64,000 nucleotides of DNA, taken from the NCBI GenBank assembly GCA_027314515.1, contig DAHVAR010000231.1:1-64000 (forward strand), in the 5' to 3' direction. Numbering within the stretch: the stretch's first letter is position 1; every line of letters starts with the position of its first letter. The notes under the pieces were generated by a model, which did no database searches, was not told the origin of the DNA, and saw nothing but the letters and a program-made list of their open reading frames with translations. Source of the DNA: Actinomycetota bacterium (GTDB taxonomy: Bacteria; Actinomycetota; Actinomycetes; Streptosporangiales; Streptosporangiaceae). Position numbers and translations under genes: made by a program. Below are positions 16,342 through 25,849 of the stretch, in pieces.

Positions 16342-17762
16342 GGCGTGTGCTTGACAGCCGGTGGCCGGCCCGCGTGCTGGCTGCCGTCGCCGTGATCCTG
16401 GCCGCGGTCCTGGCCGCGAGCGTGGCGCTGGAGGTCGCGCCCATGCAGACCGTCAGCGTCGCCGGCCAGGTCATCAAGGTAGGCGCCGCCCCGCGACTGG
16501 GGTTCTCCGGGCCGGGCGAGGTCGACCTGTTCGGCCAGGGGCTGCCGACCGCCATCTCTATCCCCGGTCCCGTCCAGCCCAAGCTGCAGCTCAGCCAGAT
16601 CACCCTGAATAGCGAGCTTGCCAACTTCGTCCAGGGGCGCGGCGAGAGCCACGCGGGCCTGGCGTTGCGGACGCAGCTGGTGGCTGGCTGGGAGCGCTAC
16701 TTCGCCTGGGAGACTGCGGCCGCAGCGGTGGCAGCGCTGATTCTGGCCGGCGCCGTCGCGGGCTGGCGCAGGATCCCGCTGAAGGCGACCGGGTTGCTGC
16801 TCGGCGCCGTCCTGATCGTCACCATGGCGCTGAACCTGGCCGCCGTCGCTGTCACTGCCAACGGCGCCCGCGCTGCGCTCCGCCACGTCAGCTCGCTTAC
16901 CCAGCTCGTTGGCACGCAGGACGTCAGCGTGCCGCGGTTCCGCCCGACTCGCCGCCGGCTGCGCGGGATCGAGGAAGTGGTCATGGGTGACTCGACCGCC
17001 GCAGGAGCCGGCCTTCCGGCGGTCGCTCACGCCTCGAGGGCCGACAGCGCCTGCGGTCGCAGCTCGCAGTCGTACGCCATCGAGCTGGCCAGCGTCAATG
17101 GCTGGAAGGCGCTCAATCTGGCGTGTGATAGCGCGACCATCGCACACGGCCTGCTCGGCCCTCAGCAGCAGGGCGCGCAACGGATTCCGCCGCAGATCGA
17201 CTCGCTACGTCAGGTGAAGGATCCGGCTGTTGTCATTGTCAGCATTGGTGCCGACGACCTCCAGTGGTCGGCCATCCTCGAATACTGCGCCGCCACGACG
17301 CAGTGCGACAGCCGCGCATCCAATGCCTACTTTCAGCAGAAGCTGGCTCAGTTCAGCACTGACTATCTCCAGCTGCTGATCCAGCTGGGCAGCCTTCCCG
17401 GCCACCCTCGGGTGATCATCAACCGCTACTACGACCCGTTCGGCAGCGACATCAGCTGTGTCACCCAGCGCGGCCTGACGCCGGCCAAGGTCAGCACGAT
17501 CCAGACCTGGCTGGTGGCGCTCAACCAGGTTCTGGCCAAGGGCGCGGCGCAGTTCGGATTCCCGTCGCCTCAGCCCAGCTTCGCTGGCCACACCCTGTGC
17601 TCGCCGCTGCCGTATGTCCAGGGCCTGGGCGACGCCGCGCCGTTCCATCCCACTGCGCTGGGTCAGCTCGCGATCGCCCTTGCCGATGAGGCCGCCCTGG
17701 CGAGCGTGCCAGACCAGCCTGCGCCGTCGGCAAGCCCGCCGTCCGGCCACCAGCAGGGATAG
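16257..17762 (+). CDS. Membrane-anchored SGNH/GDSL hydrolase-like protein
   Basis: 501 residues from ATG 16257 (alternative GTG 16347, which would avoid the overlap). One hydrophobic segment near residue 40, an extracytoplasmic loop, then two more helices around residues 155-205 precede an SGNH domain. Block I is VMGDSTAAGAG near residue 242 (nucleophile Ser), block II NLACDSATIAHGL, block III IVSIGADDL (Asp in place of Asn). Block V reads APFHPTALG: the His is kept but the Asp three residues earlier is missing. It probably acts outside the membrane on an ester; substrate unknown. Confidence 0.75.
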   Translation: MDWSNEVESRDPQSLAGPRPRSRSRAILRRVLDSRWPARVLAAVAVILAAVLAASVALEVAPMQTVSVAGQVIKVGAAPRLGFSGPGEVDLFGQGLPTAISIPGPVQPKLQLSQITLNSELANFVQGRGESHAGLALRTQLVAGWERYFAWETAAAAVAALILAGAVAGWRRIPLKATGLLLGAVLIVTMALNLAAVAVTANGARAALRHVSSLTQLVGTQDVSVPRFRPTRRRLRGIEEVVMGDSTAAGAGLPAVAHASRADSACGRSSQSYAIELASVNGWKALNLACDSATIAHGLLGPQQQGAQRIPPQIDSLRQVKDPAVVIVSIGADDLQWSAILEYCAATTQCDSRASNAYFQQKLAQFSTDYLQLLIQLGSLPGHPRVIINRYYDPFGSDISCVTQRGLTPAKVSTIQTWLVALNQVLAKGAAQFGFPSPQPSFAGHTLCSPLPYVQGLGDAAPFHPTALGQLAIALADEAALASVPDQPAPSASPPSGHQQG

Positions 17763-17836
17763 CCCGGCGGGTAAACAGCGACGGCCGCGCGCCTGCCCAG
17801 CCCGATCGATGCTGCCCCGATGCTAGCGTTCGGCGG

Positions 17837-18235
17837 ATGACTACCACGCTCAGCGAGCCGGTGCTCCGGCTCATCGACGGCAGGAACTACGGGGTCCTGG
17901 CCACGGTGAATCCCGACGGCAGCCCGCAGACTTCGGTGATCTGGGTCGGCCGCGACGACGACGGAGTGCTCTTCACGACCGTGACGGGGCGGGTGAAGCA
18001 CGTCAACATGACGCGCGATCCGCGCGTGAGCATAACCGTGATCGACTCGGCCGACCCGGAGAGCTACGCCGAACTGCGCGGGCGCGTCGTGTCGGTAACG
18101 CCGGACGCGGGCCGACAGGTGGACACGCGGCTGTCCTGGAAGTATGACGGCCGGGATCCGGAGCCGGACCGGCCGGGGGCGGTGCGCGTGGTCGTCCGGA
18201 TCGCGGTAGAGAAGGTAACCGGCCGCGCGCGCTGA
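17837..18235 (+). CDS. PPOX-class F420/FMN-dependent family protein (TIGR03618-like)
   Basis: A 132-residue split-barrel protein. YGVLATVNPDGSPQTSVIWVGRDDDGVLF is the N-terminal cofactor-binding beta hairpin; VKHVNMTRDPRVSITV matches the RKxxNLxRxPRVSL motif of actinobacterial F420-binding PPOX proteins. The C-terminal Arg/Tyr region (WKYDGRDPEPDRPGAVRVVVRI) also fits. Likely a cytosolic F420- or flavin-dependent reductase. Convergent with the deacylase gene. Confidence 0.88.
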   Translation: MTTTLSEPVLRLIDGRNYGVLATVNPDGSPQTSVIWVGRDDDGVLFTTVTGRVKHVNMTRDPRVSITVIDSADPESYAELRGRVVSVTPDAGRQVDTRLSWKYDGRDPEPDRPGAVRVVVRIAVEKVTGRAR

Positions 18236-18257
18236 CTAGTGCTCGGCGCGCCCCTCG

Positions 18258-19187
18258 TTAGCTAGCACCGAGGCCGAGCAGCAGGCCGTCGGCAGCGACC
18301 GCGGGCGAGCTGGTGAGGAAGATGATCACGCCCGCGACGGGAGCGACCACCTCCTCCAGCACGTCCGCGCCATCAAGGGTGCTGACCGTGCCGATGACCT
18401 GGCCGGCCGCGACGGTGTCGCCGGCCCCGACGGCAGGTTCCCACCAGCCCGCATGCCGGCCGCGCAGCCACAGGAACCGGTCGAGCTGCGTCTGCCGCGC
18501 CCCGGGCGCCGGCGCCCCGGGCGGAAGCTCGGCCATCCCGAGTAGCTCGAGCACGCCGTTCAGCCCCGCCACGTGCAAGGCCACCGCCTGCTCCGGCAGG
18601 AGCCCGCACTCGCCTGCCTCGGCAGTGATCGCCGGGATCCCCGCCGCCGCGGCCGCACCGCTGCTTGTCCCGGACACGGCCCGGTCCGGGCCGGCCACCT
18701 GGCGGATCACGTACGGCAGCCGGTAAGCCGCCGCCAGCTCACGCGCACGATCCTCGGCCGGCCCGGCCTCGTACAGCGCGAACGGCTGCAGCGCCTCTAC
18801 CAGGTCACCGCAATGCGCGTCGACGTAGGCGTCCGAGCCGGCGATGAGCTGAATGAAAGCATCGTGCGCCAGCCGCTCGGCGAGCGTGCCGGCCGGGTCG
18901 CCGGGGAAGCAGCGGTTCAGGTTCTTGCCATCCTCCGGCACGACGAACGGCGTCCGGGCCGCGAACGCCGTCACGTTCAGAACCGGCACGGCGCGAACCC
19001 GGCCCCGCAGTTCCCTGGCCGCCAGCTCACGCAGCCAGCGGCGGACACCCGCCATCGACGCGTACTCGCAGCCATGCACGCCCGCGATGACGGTCAGCAG
19101 CGGACCGTCCGATGAGCCAGTGAGCTCGACCAGGGGCACGCTCAGCCCGGCGAGCTCAAGGCTGCGGCGCGCTAGCGTCGGCGGCAT
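18258..19187 (-). CDS. Succinylglutamate desuccinylase/aspartoacylase family protein
   Basis: A 309-residue zinc carboxypeptidase-fold protein. The ligand motif GVHGCEY (HxxE) near residue 35, LNRCFPGDP (substrate Arg) and DAHCGD (third ligand His) are all present. The C-terminal beta-barrel of about 80 residues has a lipoyl-like GDTVAAGQVIGTVSTLDG motif. ATG 19187 is chosen because AAGGGAG lies five bases upstream. It probably removes an acyl group from an amide or ester. It is divergent from the DppA/GS-like/amidohydrolase operon, with which it may share a pathway and promoter region. Confidence 0.87.
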   Translation of the reverse strand: MPPTLARRSLELAGLSVPLVELTGSSDGPLLTVIAGVHGCEYASMAGVRRWLRELAARELRGRVRAVPVLNVTAFAARTPFVVPEDGKNLNRCFPGDPAGTLAERLAHDAFIQLIAGSDAYVDAHCGDLVEALQPFALYEAGPAEDRARELAAAYRLPYVIRQVAGPDRAVSGTSSGAAAAAGIPAITAEAGECGLLPEQAVALHVAGLNGVLELLGMAELPPGAPAPGARQTQLDRFLWLRGRHAGWWEPAVGAGDTVAAGQVIGTVSTLDGADVLEEVVAPVAGVIIFLTSSPAVAADGLLLGLGAS

Positions 19188-19336
19188 AGCTACTCCCTTC
19201 CTCGCACCAGCAGGCGTCACCCTATGCCGGCCGGCGCCCGGCTGCCCACCGCGGATAGCCGAAGCCGGGGATTGTGTGCGAACCTGGCGGATGCCGCCGA
19301 TCCTGAACTGCGGCGGCCGGCGAGGAGGTGCGGGCG

Positions 19337-20161
19337 ATGAAGGTCTTCCTGTCTTCCGACATGGAGGGAACGGCCGGAGTCGTGGACTGGCAGCAGTGCG
19401 TGGGTGACGGCCCGGAGGCGTCGGCCGGGCGCAGGCTGCTGCTGGCGGAGGTCAACGCGGCGATCGGCGGCGCTCTGGCCGGCGGTGCCACCGAGGTGGT
19501 GGTCAATGACTCGCACTCGACGATGCGTAACTTGCCCGCTGATCAGCTGGCCGGCCGGGCTTCGTATGTGTCTGGCAGTCACAAGCCGCTGTACATGATG
19601 CAGGGACTCGACGGCACCTTCGACGCGGTGCTGTTCGTCTCCTATCACGGCTCGGTCGGGGCGCCCGCAGGGCTGTCGCACACCTATAACCCGCGCGCCG
19701 TCGTCGAGGCGCGCATCGACGGCGCGGTGACCGGCGAGGCCGGCATCAACGCGCTGGTGGCCGCTCATTACGGCGTCCCCGTCGTGCTGGTCACCGGTGA
19801 CCGGTGCGCGTGCGAGGAGACGGCCGCGCTGATTCCGGGCGTGTATCAGGCCGTGGTGAAGGAGCCCGTCAGCCGGATCGCCGCGCACAGCATGCACCCG
19901 GAAAGCGCCTGCGAGCTGATCCGAGAGCGCGCCCGCGAAGCCGTCGCGGCGGCAGCTCATGCCGAACCGCCGCCGCTGAACCCGGGCGTGCTGGAGTTGT
20001 CGGTACGCACCACCGACATCGCGGAGGCGGCCAGCTGGGTTCGCGGCGTCGACCGGACCGGTCCCCGCGAGCTGCGGATTCACGGCGAGAACCGGCTCGC
20101 CACCTACCGTGCCTTCTGCGCGGCCATCTTGCTGACCCGGCCAGTTGCGGAGTCGGTGTGA
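19337..20161 (+). CDS. M55 family D-aminopeptidase-like protein (DppA)
   Basis: A 274-residue M55 zinc peptidase. VFLSSDMEG (metal-ligand D and E) is at the N-terminus; VVNDSHSTMRNL and VLFVSYHGSVG supply the next His ligands; GEAGINALVA and LVTGD follow as in DppA. GAGGAGG lies eight bases before ATG 19337, so the GTG at 19328 is rejected. Known members cleave D-Ala-D-Ala or D-amino-acid peptides. It begins an operon with the GS-like and amidohydrolase genes, so the product may be a peptide or amide used as nitrogen source. Confidence 0.88.
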   Translation: MKVFLSSDMEGTAGVVDWQQCVGDGPEASAGRRLLLAEVNAAIGGALAGGATEVVVNDSHSTMRNLPADQLAGRASYVSGSHKPLYMMQGLDGTFDAVLFVSYHGSVGAPAGLSHTYNPRAVVEARIDGAVTGEAGINALVAAHYGVPVVLVTGDRCACEETAALIPGVYQAVVKEPVSRIAAHSMHPESACELIRERAREAVAAAAHAEPPPLNPGVLELSVRTTDIAEAASWVRGVDRTGPRELRIHGENRLATYRAFCAAILLTRPVAESV

Positions 20162-20232
20162 CAGCGCGCAGTGCCGGAAACTAACGCGGTCCGGGCAGTT
20201 CAGGGCCCGGCCGCCCGGAAGGGAGGATGAGC

Positions 20233-21618
20233 TTGCCTCGACCGTTCGGTCACGTCCGCGGCGAGCAGGAGCGCACGGCCGACGCCCAGCGTGCCGAAGC
20301 CCTGGCACGGCAGCTAGCGGGCCGCGCATCGAGCATCGCCACGGCGTTCGTCGACCACAGCGGCGCTGCCAGGGTGAAGGTCGTCCCGCTCAGCGGGCTG
20401 GTCAGGGCGGCGCGCTCTGGCCTCGGGTTCTCGCCGGTCATCGACGCGTTCATCAGCGACGGGAGCATCGACCCGGCATCTGAGCTGGACCGGCCCGACG
20501 GAGACCTCCGCCTCGTCCCGGACCTGGACCGGCTCGCCGTGCTGGCAGAGCCGCCAGGGTGGGCGCTGGTTCCCGGCGACCGCTTCCACCAGGATGGCAC
20601 GGCGTATGCAGGCTGCCAGCGCTCGTTCGCCCGTGCGCAGGTAGCGGCCGGGCTCAGCCGTGGCATCAGCGCGCTGATGGCGTTCGAGGTTGAGTGGATG
20701 GCCGGCCGCGATGCCGACGACTTCGAGCCCGCCTTCGGCGGGACCGGGTACGGGCTGAGCCGCGTCAGCCAGGCCGCTGACTACCTCCGGGACGTGCTCG
20801 CTGCCCTGGAGAGCGCGGGCGTGGCTGTCGAGCAGCTCCACCCGGAGTACGGTCCGGCCCAGTTCGAGGTGTCGGTGGCCGCGCAGGATCCGGTATCGGC
20901 GGCGGATACCTGCGTGCTGGTGAAGTTCGTGATCGGCGCGGTGTCCGCCCGGCACGGGCTGCGGGCCTCGTTCGCGCCCGCGGTCCTGGTCGGCAACGTG
21001 GGAAACGGCGGGCACCTGCATGTCAGTTTCGCCCGCGACGGGCGCAGCCTGCTCAGCGGCGGCAGCGGCAGGCACGGGCTCACACAGGCCGGCGAGTCGA
21101 TGGTCGCCGGACTGCTCGACGCGCTGCCGGCCCTGCTGGCCATCGGCGCGCCATCACCGGCTTCCTACCTGCGGCTGGTGCCGTCCCGCTGGGCCGGCGC
21201 ATACCAGATCTGGGGACCGGAGAACCGGGAAGCGGCCGTCAGGTTCATCTCGGCCAGCCCGTCCGACCCAGGCGCCGCGAACGTCGAGCTGAAGTGCTTC
21301 GACCTCAGCGCGAACCCGTACCTGCTGACCGGTGCCGTGCTCGCGGTCGCGCTGGCAAGCGCCGACCGCGACGCTCGCCTGCCGGCCGGGGTCAGCGGCG
21401 ATCCGGCCGCTCCCGGCCACCCGCTGGCCGGCCGGGCCGTGCGGCTGCCGACCACTCTGGCCAGGGCCGTTGCCGCGCTGGAGGCCAGCCACGACCTCCG
21501 CGCGGCGGCCGGCGACCAGCTCATCAGCACGTTCGCGGCGTCCCGGCGGGCGGAGATCGAACTGGCCGCTGACCAGCCCGGCGATGTGGTCATCGCGCGC
21601 GCCCGGTGGCTGACCTAG
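20233..21618 (+). CDS. Glutamine-synthetase-like ligase (GlnT/FluG C-domain type)
   Basis: About 461 residues of the GS catalytic fold. FEVEWM, EYGPAQFEVSV, GNVGNGGHLHVSF, WGPENREAAVRFI and VELKCFDLSANPYLL are the metal-, ATP- and substrate-binding segments, degenerate relative to true GlnA; the adenylylation-loop Tyr region is absent. Such proteins make gamma-glutamyl-amides or have unknown substrates. GGGAGG ends directly before ATG 20227, so TTG 20233 (six bases after it) is the better start. It is followed without gap by the amidohydrolase, forming a split version of the FluG/NodGS fusion. Confidence 0.85.
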   Translation: MPRPFGHVRGEQERTADAQRAEALARQLAGRASSIATAFVDHSGAARVKVVPLSGLVRAARSGLGFSPVIDAFISDGSIDPASELDRPDGDLRLVPDLDRLAVLAEPPGWALVPGDRFHQDGTAYAGCQRSFARAQVAAGLSRGISALMAFEVEWMAGRDADDFEPAFGGTGYGLSRVSQAADYLRDVLAALESAGVAVEQLHPEYGPAQFEVSVAAQDPVSAADTCVLVKFVIGAVSARHGLRASFAPAVLVGNVGNGGHLHVSFARDGRSLLSGGSGRHGLTQAGESMVAGLLDALPALLAIGAPSPASYLRLVPSRWAGAYQIWGPENREAAVRFISASPSDPGAANVELKCFDLSANPYLLTGAVLAVALASADRDARLPAGVSGDPAAPGHPLAGRAVRLPTTLARAVAALEASHDLRAAAGDQLISTFAASRRAEIELAADQPGDVVIARARWLT

Positions 21619-22752
21619 GTGGCCACCGACAGCGGCCCCGGCCTGCCCTTGGTTGATCACCACGTCCACGGCGTGCTCACCGCCGAACTCGACAGGCCCG
21701 GCATCGAAGCCCTGCTGACCGAATCGAACTGGCCCGCGCCGCCCGGCACCACTGCGTTCGACAGCCAGCTCGGCTTCGCGATCCGCCGCTGGTGCGCCCC
21801 GCTACTCGACCTGAACCCGCTCGTGCCGGCCGCTGACTACGTTCGCCGCCGCCTGGAGCTCGGCACCACCGAGGTCAGCCGGCGGCTCCTCGCTGCCGCT
21901 AGCGTCGGTACCTGGCTGGTCGATACCGGCTACCAGAGCGAAGCGGTCGCCGCTCCTGCCGAGCTGGCCGCGCTCAGCGGTGCGCCCGCCAGACAGATCG
22001 CCCGGCTGGAGTCGATCGCGGAGCGGCTGGCGGGCTCGGGTGGCAGTGCGGCCCGGTTCGCCAACGAGCTCACCGCCGCCGTACACCGGTCCGCCGCAAC
22101 GGTGAGCGGCTTCAAGTCCATCGCTGCCTACCGCGGCGGCCTGGGCTTCGCCCCGGACCGGCCGCGGCCCGCCGAAGTCGAGGCCGCCGCCGGGCGGTGG
22201 CTGCGGCAGCTCGAAGCCGGCCAGCCGGCCCGGCTGGATGATCAGGTGCTGATCCGGCATGGCATCTGGACCGCGCTCGACACCGGGCTGCCGCTACAGC
22301 TGCACACCGGCTACGGCGATGCGGACTCCCGGCTGCATCGCGCCGATCCGGCGTTGCTGCACGATTTCCTGCTGGCCAGCCAGCACGCCGGGGCGTGCGT
22401 GATGCTGCTGCACTGCTACCCCTATCACCGCCAGGCGGGGGCGCTCGCCGCGCTCTTCCCGCACGTGTACATGGACGTCGGGGAAGCCCTGAATCACGTC
22501 GGCGCACGGTCTGCCGCCGTGCTCGCCGAGGCGCTGGAACTGACGCCGTTCCACAAGATGCTCTACTCATCGGACGCCTTCGGCCTGGCCGAGCTGCACT
22601 ATCTGGGCGCCACCGGGTTCCGGCGCGACCTGGCCAAGCTGACTGGCGAGCTGGTCGCCGAGGGCGCTTGGTCGCCATCGGACGCGGCTCGGGTCAGCCA
22701 GCTGATCGGCGCCGGGAACGCGGTGCGCGTCTACCGGCTCGGCGATCAGTGA
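21619..22752 (+). CDS. Amidohydrolase family protein, FluG N-domain-like
   Basis: 377 residues. VDHHVHG near residue 12 supplies the first two metal ligands; an inner Lys in SGFKSIAAYRGGL, LQLHTGYGDAD, LLHCYPYHR and the terminal LYSSDAFGLAELHY (Asp ligand) match amidohydrolase-2 proteins fused to GS-like domains in fungal FluG and plant NodGS. The GTG start follows the upstream TAG directly and has no clear ribosome site, so it relies on coupling. Likely hydrolyses or decarboxylates a small amide or ring substrate made or used by the GS-like partner. Confidence 0.82.
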   Translation: MATDSGPGLPLVDHHVHGVLTAELDRPGIEALLTESNWPAPPGTTAFDSQLGFAIRRWCAPLLDLNPLVPAADYVRRRLELGTTEVSRRLLAAASVGTWLVDTGYQSEAVAAPAELAALSGAPARQIARLESIAERLAGSGGSAARFANELTAAVHRSAATVSGFKSIAAYRGGLGFAPDRPRPAEVEAAAGRWLRQLEAGQPARLDDQVLIRHGIWTALDTGLPLQLHTGYGDADSRLHRADPALLHDFLLASQHAGACVMLLHCYPYHRQAGALAALFPHVYMDVGEALNHVGARSAAVLAEALELTPFHKMLYSSDAFGLAELHYLGATGFRRDLAKLTGELVAEGAWSPSDAARVSQLIGAGNAVRVYRLGDQ

Positions 22753-22794
22753 CCCGACCGCTCGCTGCCAGGACCGGTGCGCTCGCCGGTCAGG

Positions 22795-25161
22795 TCAGGC
22801 GGTCCGGGCGCGCGTCGGGCGCCGGGCTGGCTCCCGGCCAGTCGGCTGGCCGGGACGGCGCTGCGGCACGAGCACGGGGATAGGCCGCTCCTGCTCCTCG
22901 CCGGCCGACAGCCGGAGCCGCTCGCCGTGGTGCTCGATGTCCAGCGGGTCACCGTCGGCGAGCAGGTAACGCGCGGCGACGTGAGTAATGCCGACCCGTA
23001 GCCGGCGGCCGCGGATCATGACGGTAAAGGCGAGCCTGGTGATGCCGTCGGGAAGCCGCGGCGCGAACGACACGGTCTGGCCGGAGTGCCGCAGGCCGCC
23101 AAAGCCCCAGACGAGCGCGATCCAGGTGCCGGCCAGCGACGCGACGTGCACGCCATCCCTGGTGTTGTGCTCAAGGTCGTCCAGGTCCATCAGGGCGGCC
23201 TCGCCCAGGTAGTCGAAGGCCAGGGCCAAGTGCCCGACCTCGGCCGCGATCACCGCCTGCGTGCACGCGGACAACGACGAGTCGCGCACGGTAAGCGCCT
23301 CGTAGTAGTCGAAGTTGCGCCGCTTCTGCTCGGGGGTGAAGGCCTCGCCGCACAGTTGCATGGCCAGCACCAGGTCGGCCTGCTTGACGACCTGCTTGCG
23401 GTACAGGTCGAAGTACGGGTAGTGCAGCAGCAGCGGGTAACGGTCGGGCGGCGTGCCGGCGAAGTCCCAGACCTGATGACGGGTGAACGCGGCCGACTGC
23501 GGATGCACGCCCAGGGCCTCGTCGAAGGGCACGAACATCGCTTGTGCCGCATCCCGCCAGGCTGCCGCTTCCTCCGGGTCGACGCGGAGCTTCCGGGCCT
23601 GGTCCGGGTACTTCTCCGCCGCGTTCGCCGCCGCGCGCAGATTATGCTGGGCCATCAGGTTCGTGTAGACGTTGTCATCGGCGATCGCGCTGTACTCATC
23701 CGGCCCGGTCACGCCGTCGATGTGGAACCGGCCCAGGCCGTCGTGATGGCCCAGCGAACGCCACAATCGCGCGGTGTTCACCAGCAACTCCATGCCCTCC
23801 GCCCGGGCGAACTCCTCGTCAGCCGTGGCGTCGACGTACCGCGTCACGGCGGCGGCGATGTCGGCGTTGACGTGGAACGCGGCGGTGCCGGCCGGCCAGT
23901 AGCCCGAGCATTCATCGCCCGCGATCGTCCGCCACGGGAACGCCGCCCCCTGGAGCCCTAGCTCGGCCGCCCGCCGCTGCGCCGCCGGCAGTGTCGCGTG
24001 CCGCCACCGAAGCGCGCTCGCGGCCGCGTCCGGCGCTGTCAGCGTCAGCACCGGCAGCACGAACGTCTCGGCGTCCCAGAACGCGTGGCCGTGATAGCCA
24101 GGGCCGGTCAGGCCCTTCGCCGGGATCGGCCGGGACTCACCGCGCACGCCGGCCTGCAGGACGTGGAAGAGGCCGAAGCGGACCGCCTGCTGGATGTGCA
24201 CATCGCCGTGCACCTCGACGTCGGCCCGGCTCCAGAAGTCGTCGAGGTAGGCACGCTGGGCGGCGCGCAGGCCCTCCCAGCCGGCCTGCTGCGCGCTCGT
24301 CAGCGCCGCCCACACCTGATCCCGCACCGCGTTCAGCGATCGCTGGCTCGACCAGCCGTAACCGACGAACTTGACCACGCGCAGCCGCTGTCCCGGCCGC
24401 AGCGCCACCGAGACGGCGACCAGGCCGCCGTCCTGGAACAGCTGCGACTCCACTCGCGTCCCGGCAGGCGCGTCGATGATGTGATCCATCGCGGCAGCCA
24501 CCCGCAGCCCGCTCTGCCGCGTCTTGTGCACGAGCACCACGGCCTCGCCGTGCCTGCCCCGGTACTCCTCCACCAGCGGATGCTCAAGCACCACCGCGGC
24601 CCGCGGGTCGGTGGCGGGGGGTGGCGGCAGCTGCTCGTTCGCGACGAGCTGGGATTGCAGCGCGATCTGCAGCCCCGCCTCGATCGGCTCGACGTCATAG
24701 CAGATCGCCGCGACCGCGCGATGGGTGAAGGACACCAGCCGGGTCGATCGCACCCGCACCGACCCGCCGACGGGCGATGTCCACTCCGCCTGCCTGGACA
24801 GCGTGCCGGCCCGGAAGTCGAGCACGCGCTCGTGCGAGAGCAGCTTGCCGTACCTGACGTCGAACGGCTCGTCGTCGACGAACAGCCGGATCAGCCGGCC
24901 GTTCGTGACGTTGATGACCGCCTGCTCAAACTCCGGCCGGCCGTAGGCAAACTCGCCGACCGGCAGCGGCCGCACCTCGTACACGCCGTTGAGGTAAGTT
25001 CCGGGCAGCCCGTGCGGCTCGCCCTCATCCAGGTTGCCCCGCCAGCCGACGTGTCCGTTCGACAGCGCGAACACTGACTCGGTCTGCGCCAGCTGGCCAA
25101 GGTCCAGGCCGGTCTCGCGCACCGACCACGGTTCTTCGCTGAACTCCGGCTGCTTGATCAC
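22795..25161 (-). CDS. Glycoside hydrolase family 65 phosphorylase
   Basis: 788 residues, the normal size for maltose/kojibiose/trehalose phosphorylases. N-terminal beta-sandwich with FALSNGHVGWRGNLDEG; catalytic (alpha/alpha)6 barrel with HAFWDAETFVLPVL, FPWRTIAGDECSG and the general-acid motif GVTGPDEYSAIADDN; C-terminal DNLEHNT-like DDLEHNTRDGVHVASLAGTW. GTG 25161 has GGAG five bases upstream; GTG 25176 is possible. It reversibly phosphorolyses an alpha-glucoside to beta-glucose 1-phosphate; the exact disaccharide cannot be assigned. Single-gene unit, convergent with the amidohydrolase. Confidence 0.92.
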   Translation of the reverse strand: MIKQPEFSEEPWSVRETGLDLGQLAQTESVFALSNGHVGWRGNLDEGEPHGLPGTYLNGVYEVRPLPVGEFAYGRPEFEQAVINVTNGRLIRLFVDDEPFDVRYGKLLSHERVLDFRAGTLSRQAEWTSPVGGSVRVRSTRLVSFTHRAVAAICYDVEPIEAGLQIALQSQLVANEQLPPPPATDPRAAVVLEHPLVEEYRGRHGEAVVLVHKTRQSGLRVAAAMDHIIDAPAGTRVESQLFQDGGLVAVSVALRPGQRLRVVKFVGYGWSSQRSLNAVRDQVWAALTSAQQAGWEGLRAAQRAYLDDFWSRADVEVHGDVHIQQAVRFGLFHVLQAGVRGESRPIPAKGLTGPGYHGHAFWDAETFVLPVLTLTAPDAAASALRWRHATLPAAQRRAAELGLQGAAFPWRTIAGDECSGYWPAGTAAFHVNADIAAAVTRYVDATADEEFARAEGMELLVNTARLWRSLGHHDGLGRFHIDGVTGPDEYSAIADDNVYTNLMAQHNLRAAANAAEKYPDQARKLRVDPEEAAAWRDAAQAMFVPFDEALGVHPQSAAFTRHQVWDFAGTPPDRYPLLLHYPYFDLYRKQVVKQADLVLAMQLCGEAFTPEQKRRNFDYYEALTVRDSSLSACTQAVIAAEVGHLALAFDYLGEAALMDLDDLEHNTRDGVHVASLAGTWIALVWGFGGLRHSGQTVSFAPRLPDGITRLAFTVMIRGRRLRVGITHVAARYLLADGDPLDIEHHGERLRLSAGEEQERPIPVLVPQRRPGQPTGREPARRPTRARTA

Positions 25162-25301
25162 GTCTGCTCCGGCCACTCGCTCAGGTCACGATCACGATGC
25201 CAGCCTACGAGCGACAGCTCGCGCCGGTGAGCCAGCCCGGCGCGGCGTCCGGCCGGCCAGTGCGTGCAGGATGGTAGCCAGACGAAGCGGGGGGTCGGCG
25301 A

Positions 25302-25718
25302 ATGGCCGAGGGAGTCCGGCTGAGCGCAGCCGTGGTGTTCGTGCGCAACCTTGCCAGGTCGGTAGATTTCTACCGCGAATTGCTGGGACTCGACCTCACC
25401 GACCGCAGCCCGACTGCCGCCCTGCTGATCTCGCCGGAAGGGTCGGAACTGGTGCTGCGGGAGTTCGGCGCCAATGCGTCGCACCCGCTCGGAGCCATCG
25501 GAGTCCAGTACCTGATCTGGAGCGTGGCGAGCAAGGCTGATCTGGAGCTTCGCGCCGGGATCCTGCGGCGCAACTCCGCTTACCGCGAGACGCGCACGGG
25601 CCAGGACGCCACCGTGGTCGAGGGCCGGGATCCCGACGACGTGCCGGTCATGCTCTTTTATGCCGACGGCGGGCAGCCCTTGCTGCGCAAGCTGACGGCC
25701 CGCATCTACGCCTGGTAG
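25302..25718 (+). CDS. VOC/glyoxalase superfamily protein
   Basis: 138 residues, one pair of beta-alpha-beta-beta-beta modules. VVFVRNLARSVDFYRELLGLDL is the first module, VVEGRDPDDVPVMLFYAD the second; a typical metal-site Glu or Gln is not obvious, so it may be a lyase, dioxygenase-like or binding protein. ATG 25302 has a G-rich ribosome site (GGGGGG) about six bases upstream. Stand-alone gene. Confidence 0.85.
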   Translation: MAEGVRLSAAVVFVRNLARSVDFYRELLGLDLTDRSPTAALLISPEGSELVLREFGANASHPLGAIGVQYLIWSVASKADLELRAGILRRNSAYRETRTGQDATVVEGRDPDDVPVMLFYADGGQPLLRKLTARIYAW

Positions 25719-25849
25719 GCACGCCCGGAGTGTCAAACGCCGTTAGCTCCTGGCATCGGCTAGCGTGACGCAAGTGCCATGTTGTGTCTGCGTTACCGGG
25801 CGGCCCCGCGCCGCCGGGCTGGCAGCCTGGCGGCAGGAGGTGAGTTGAC

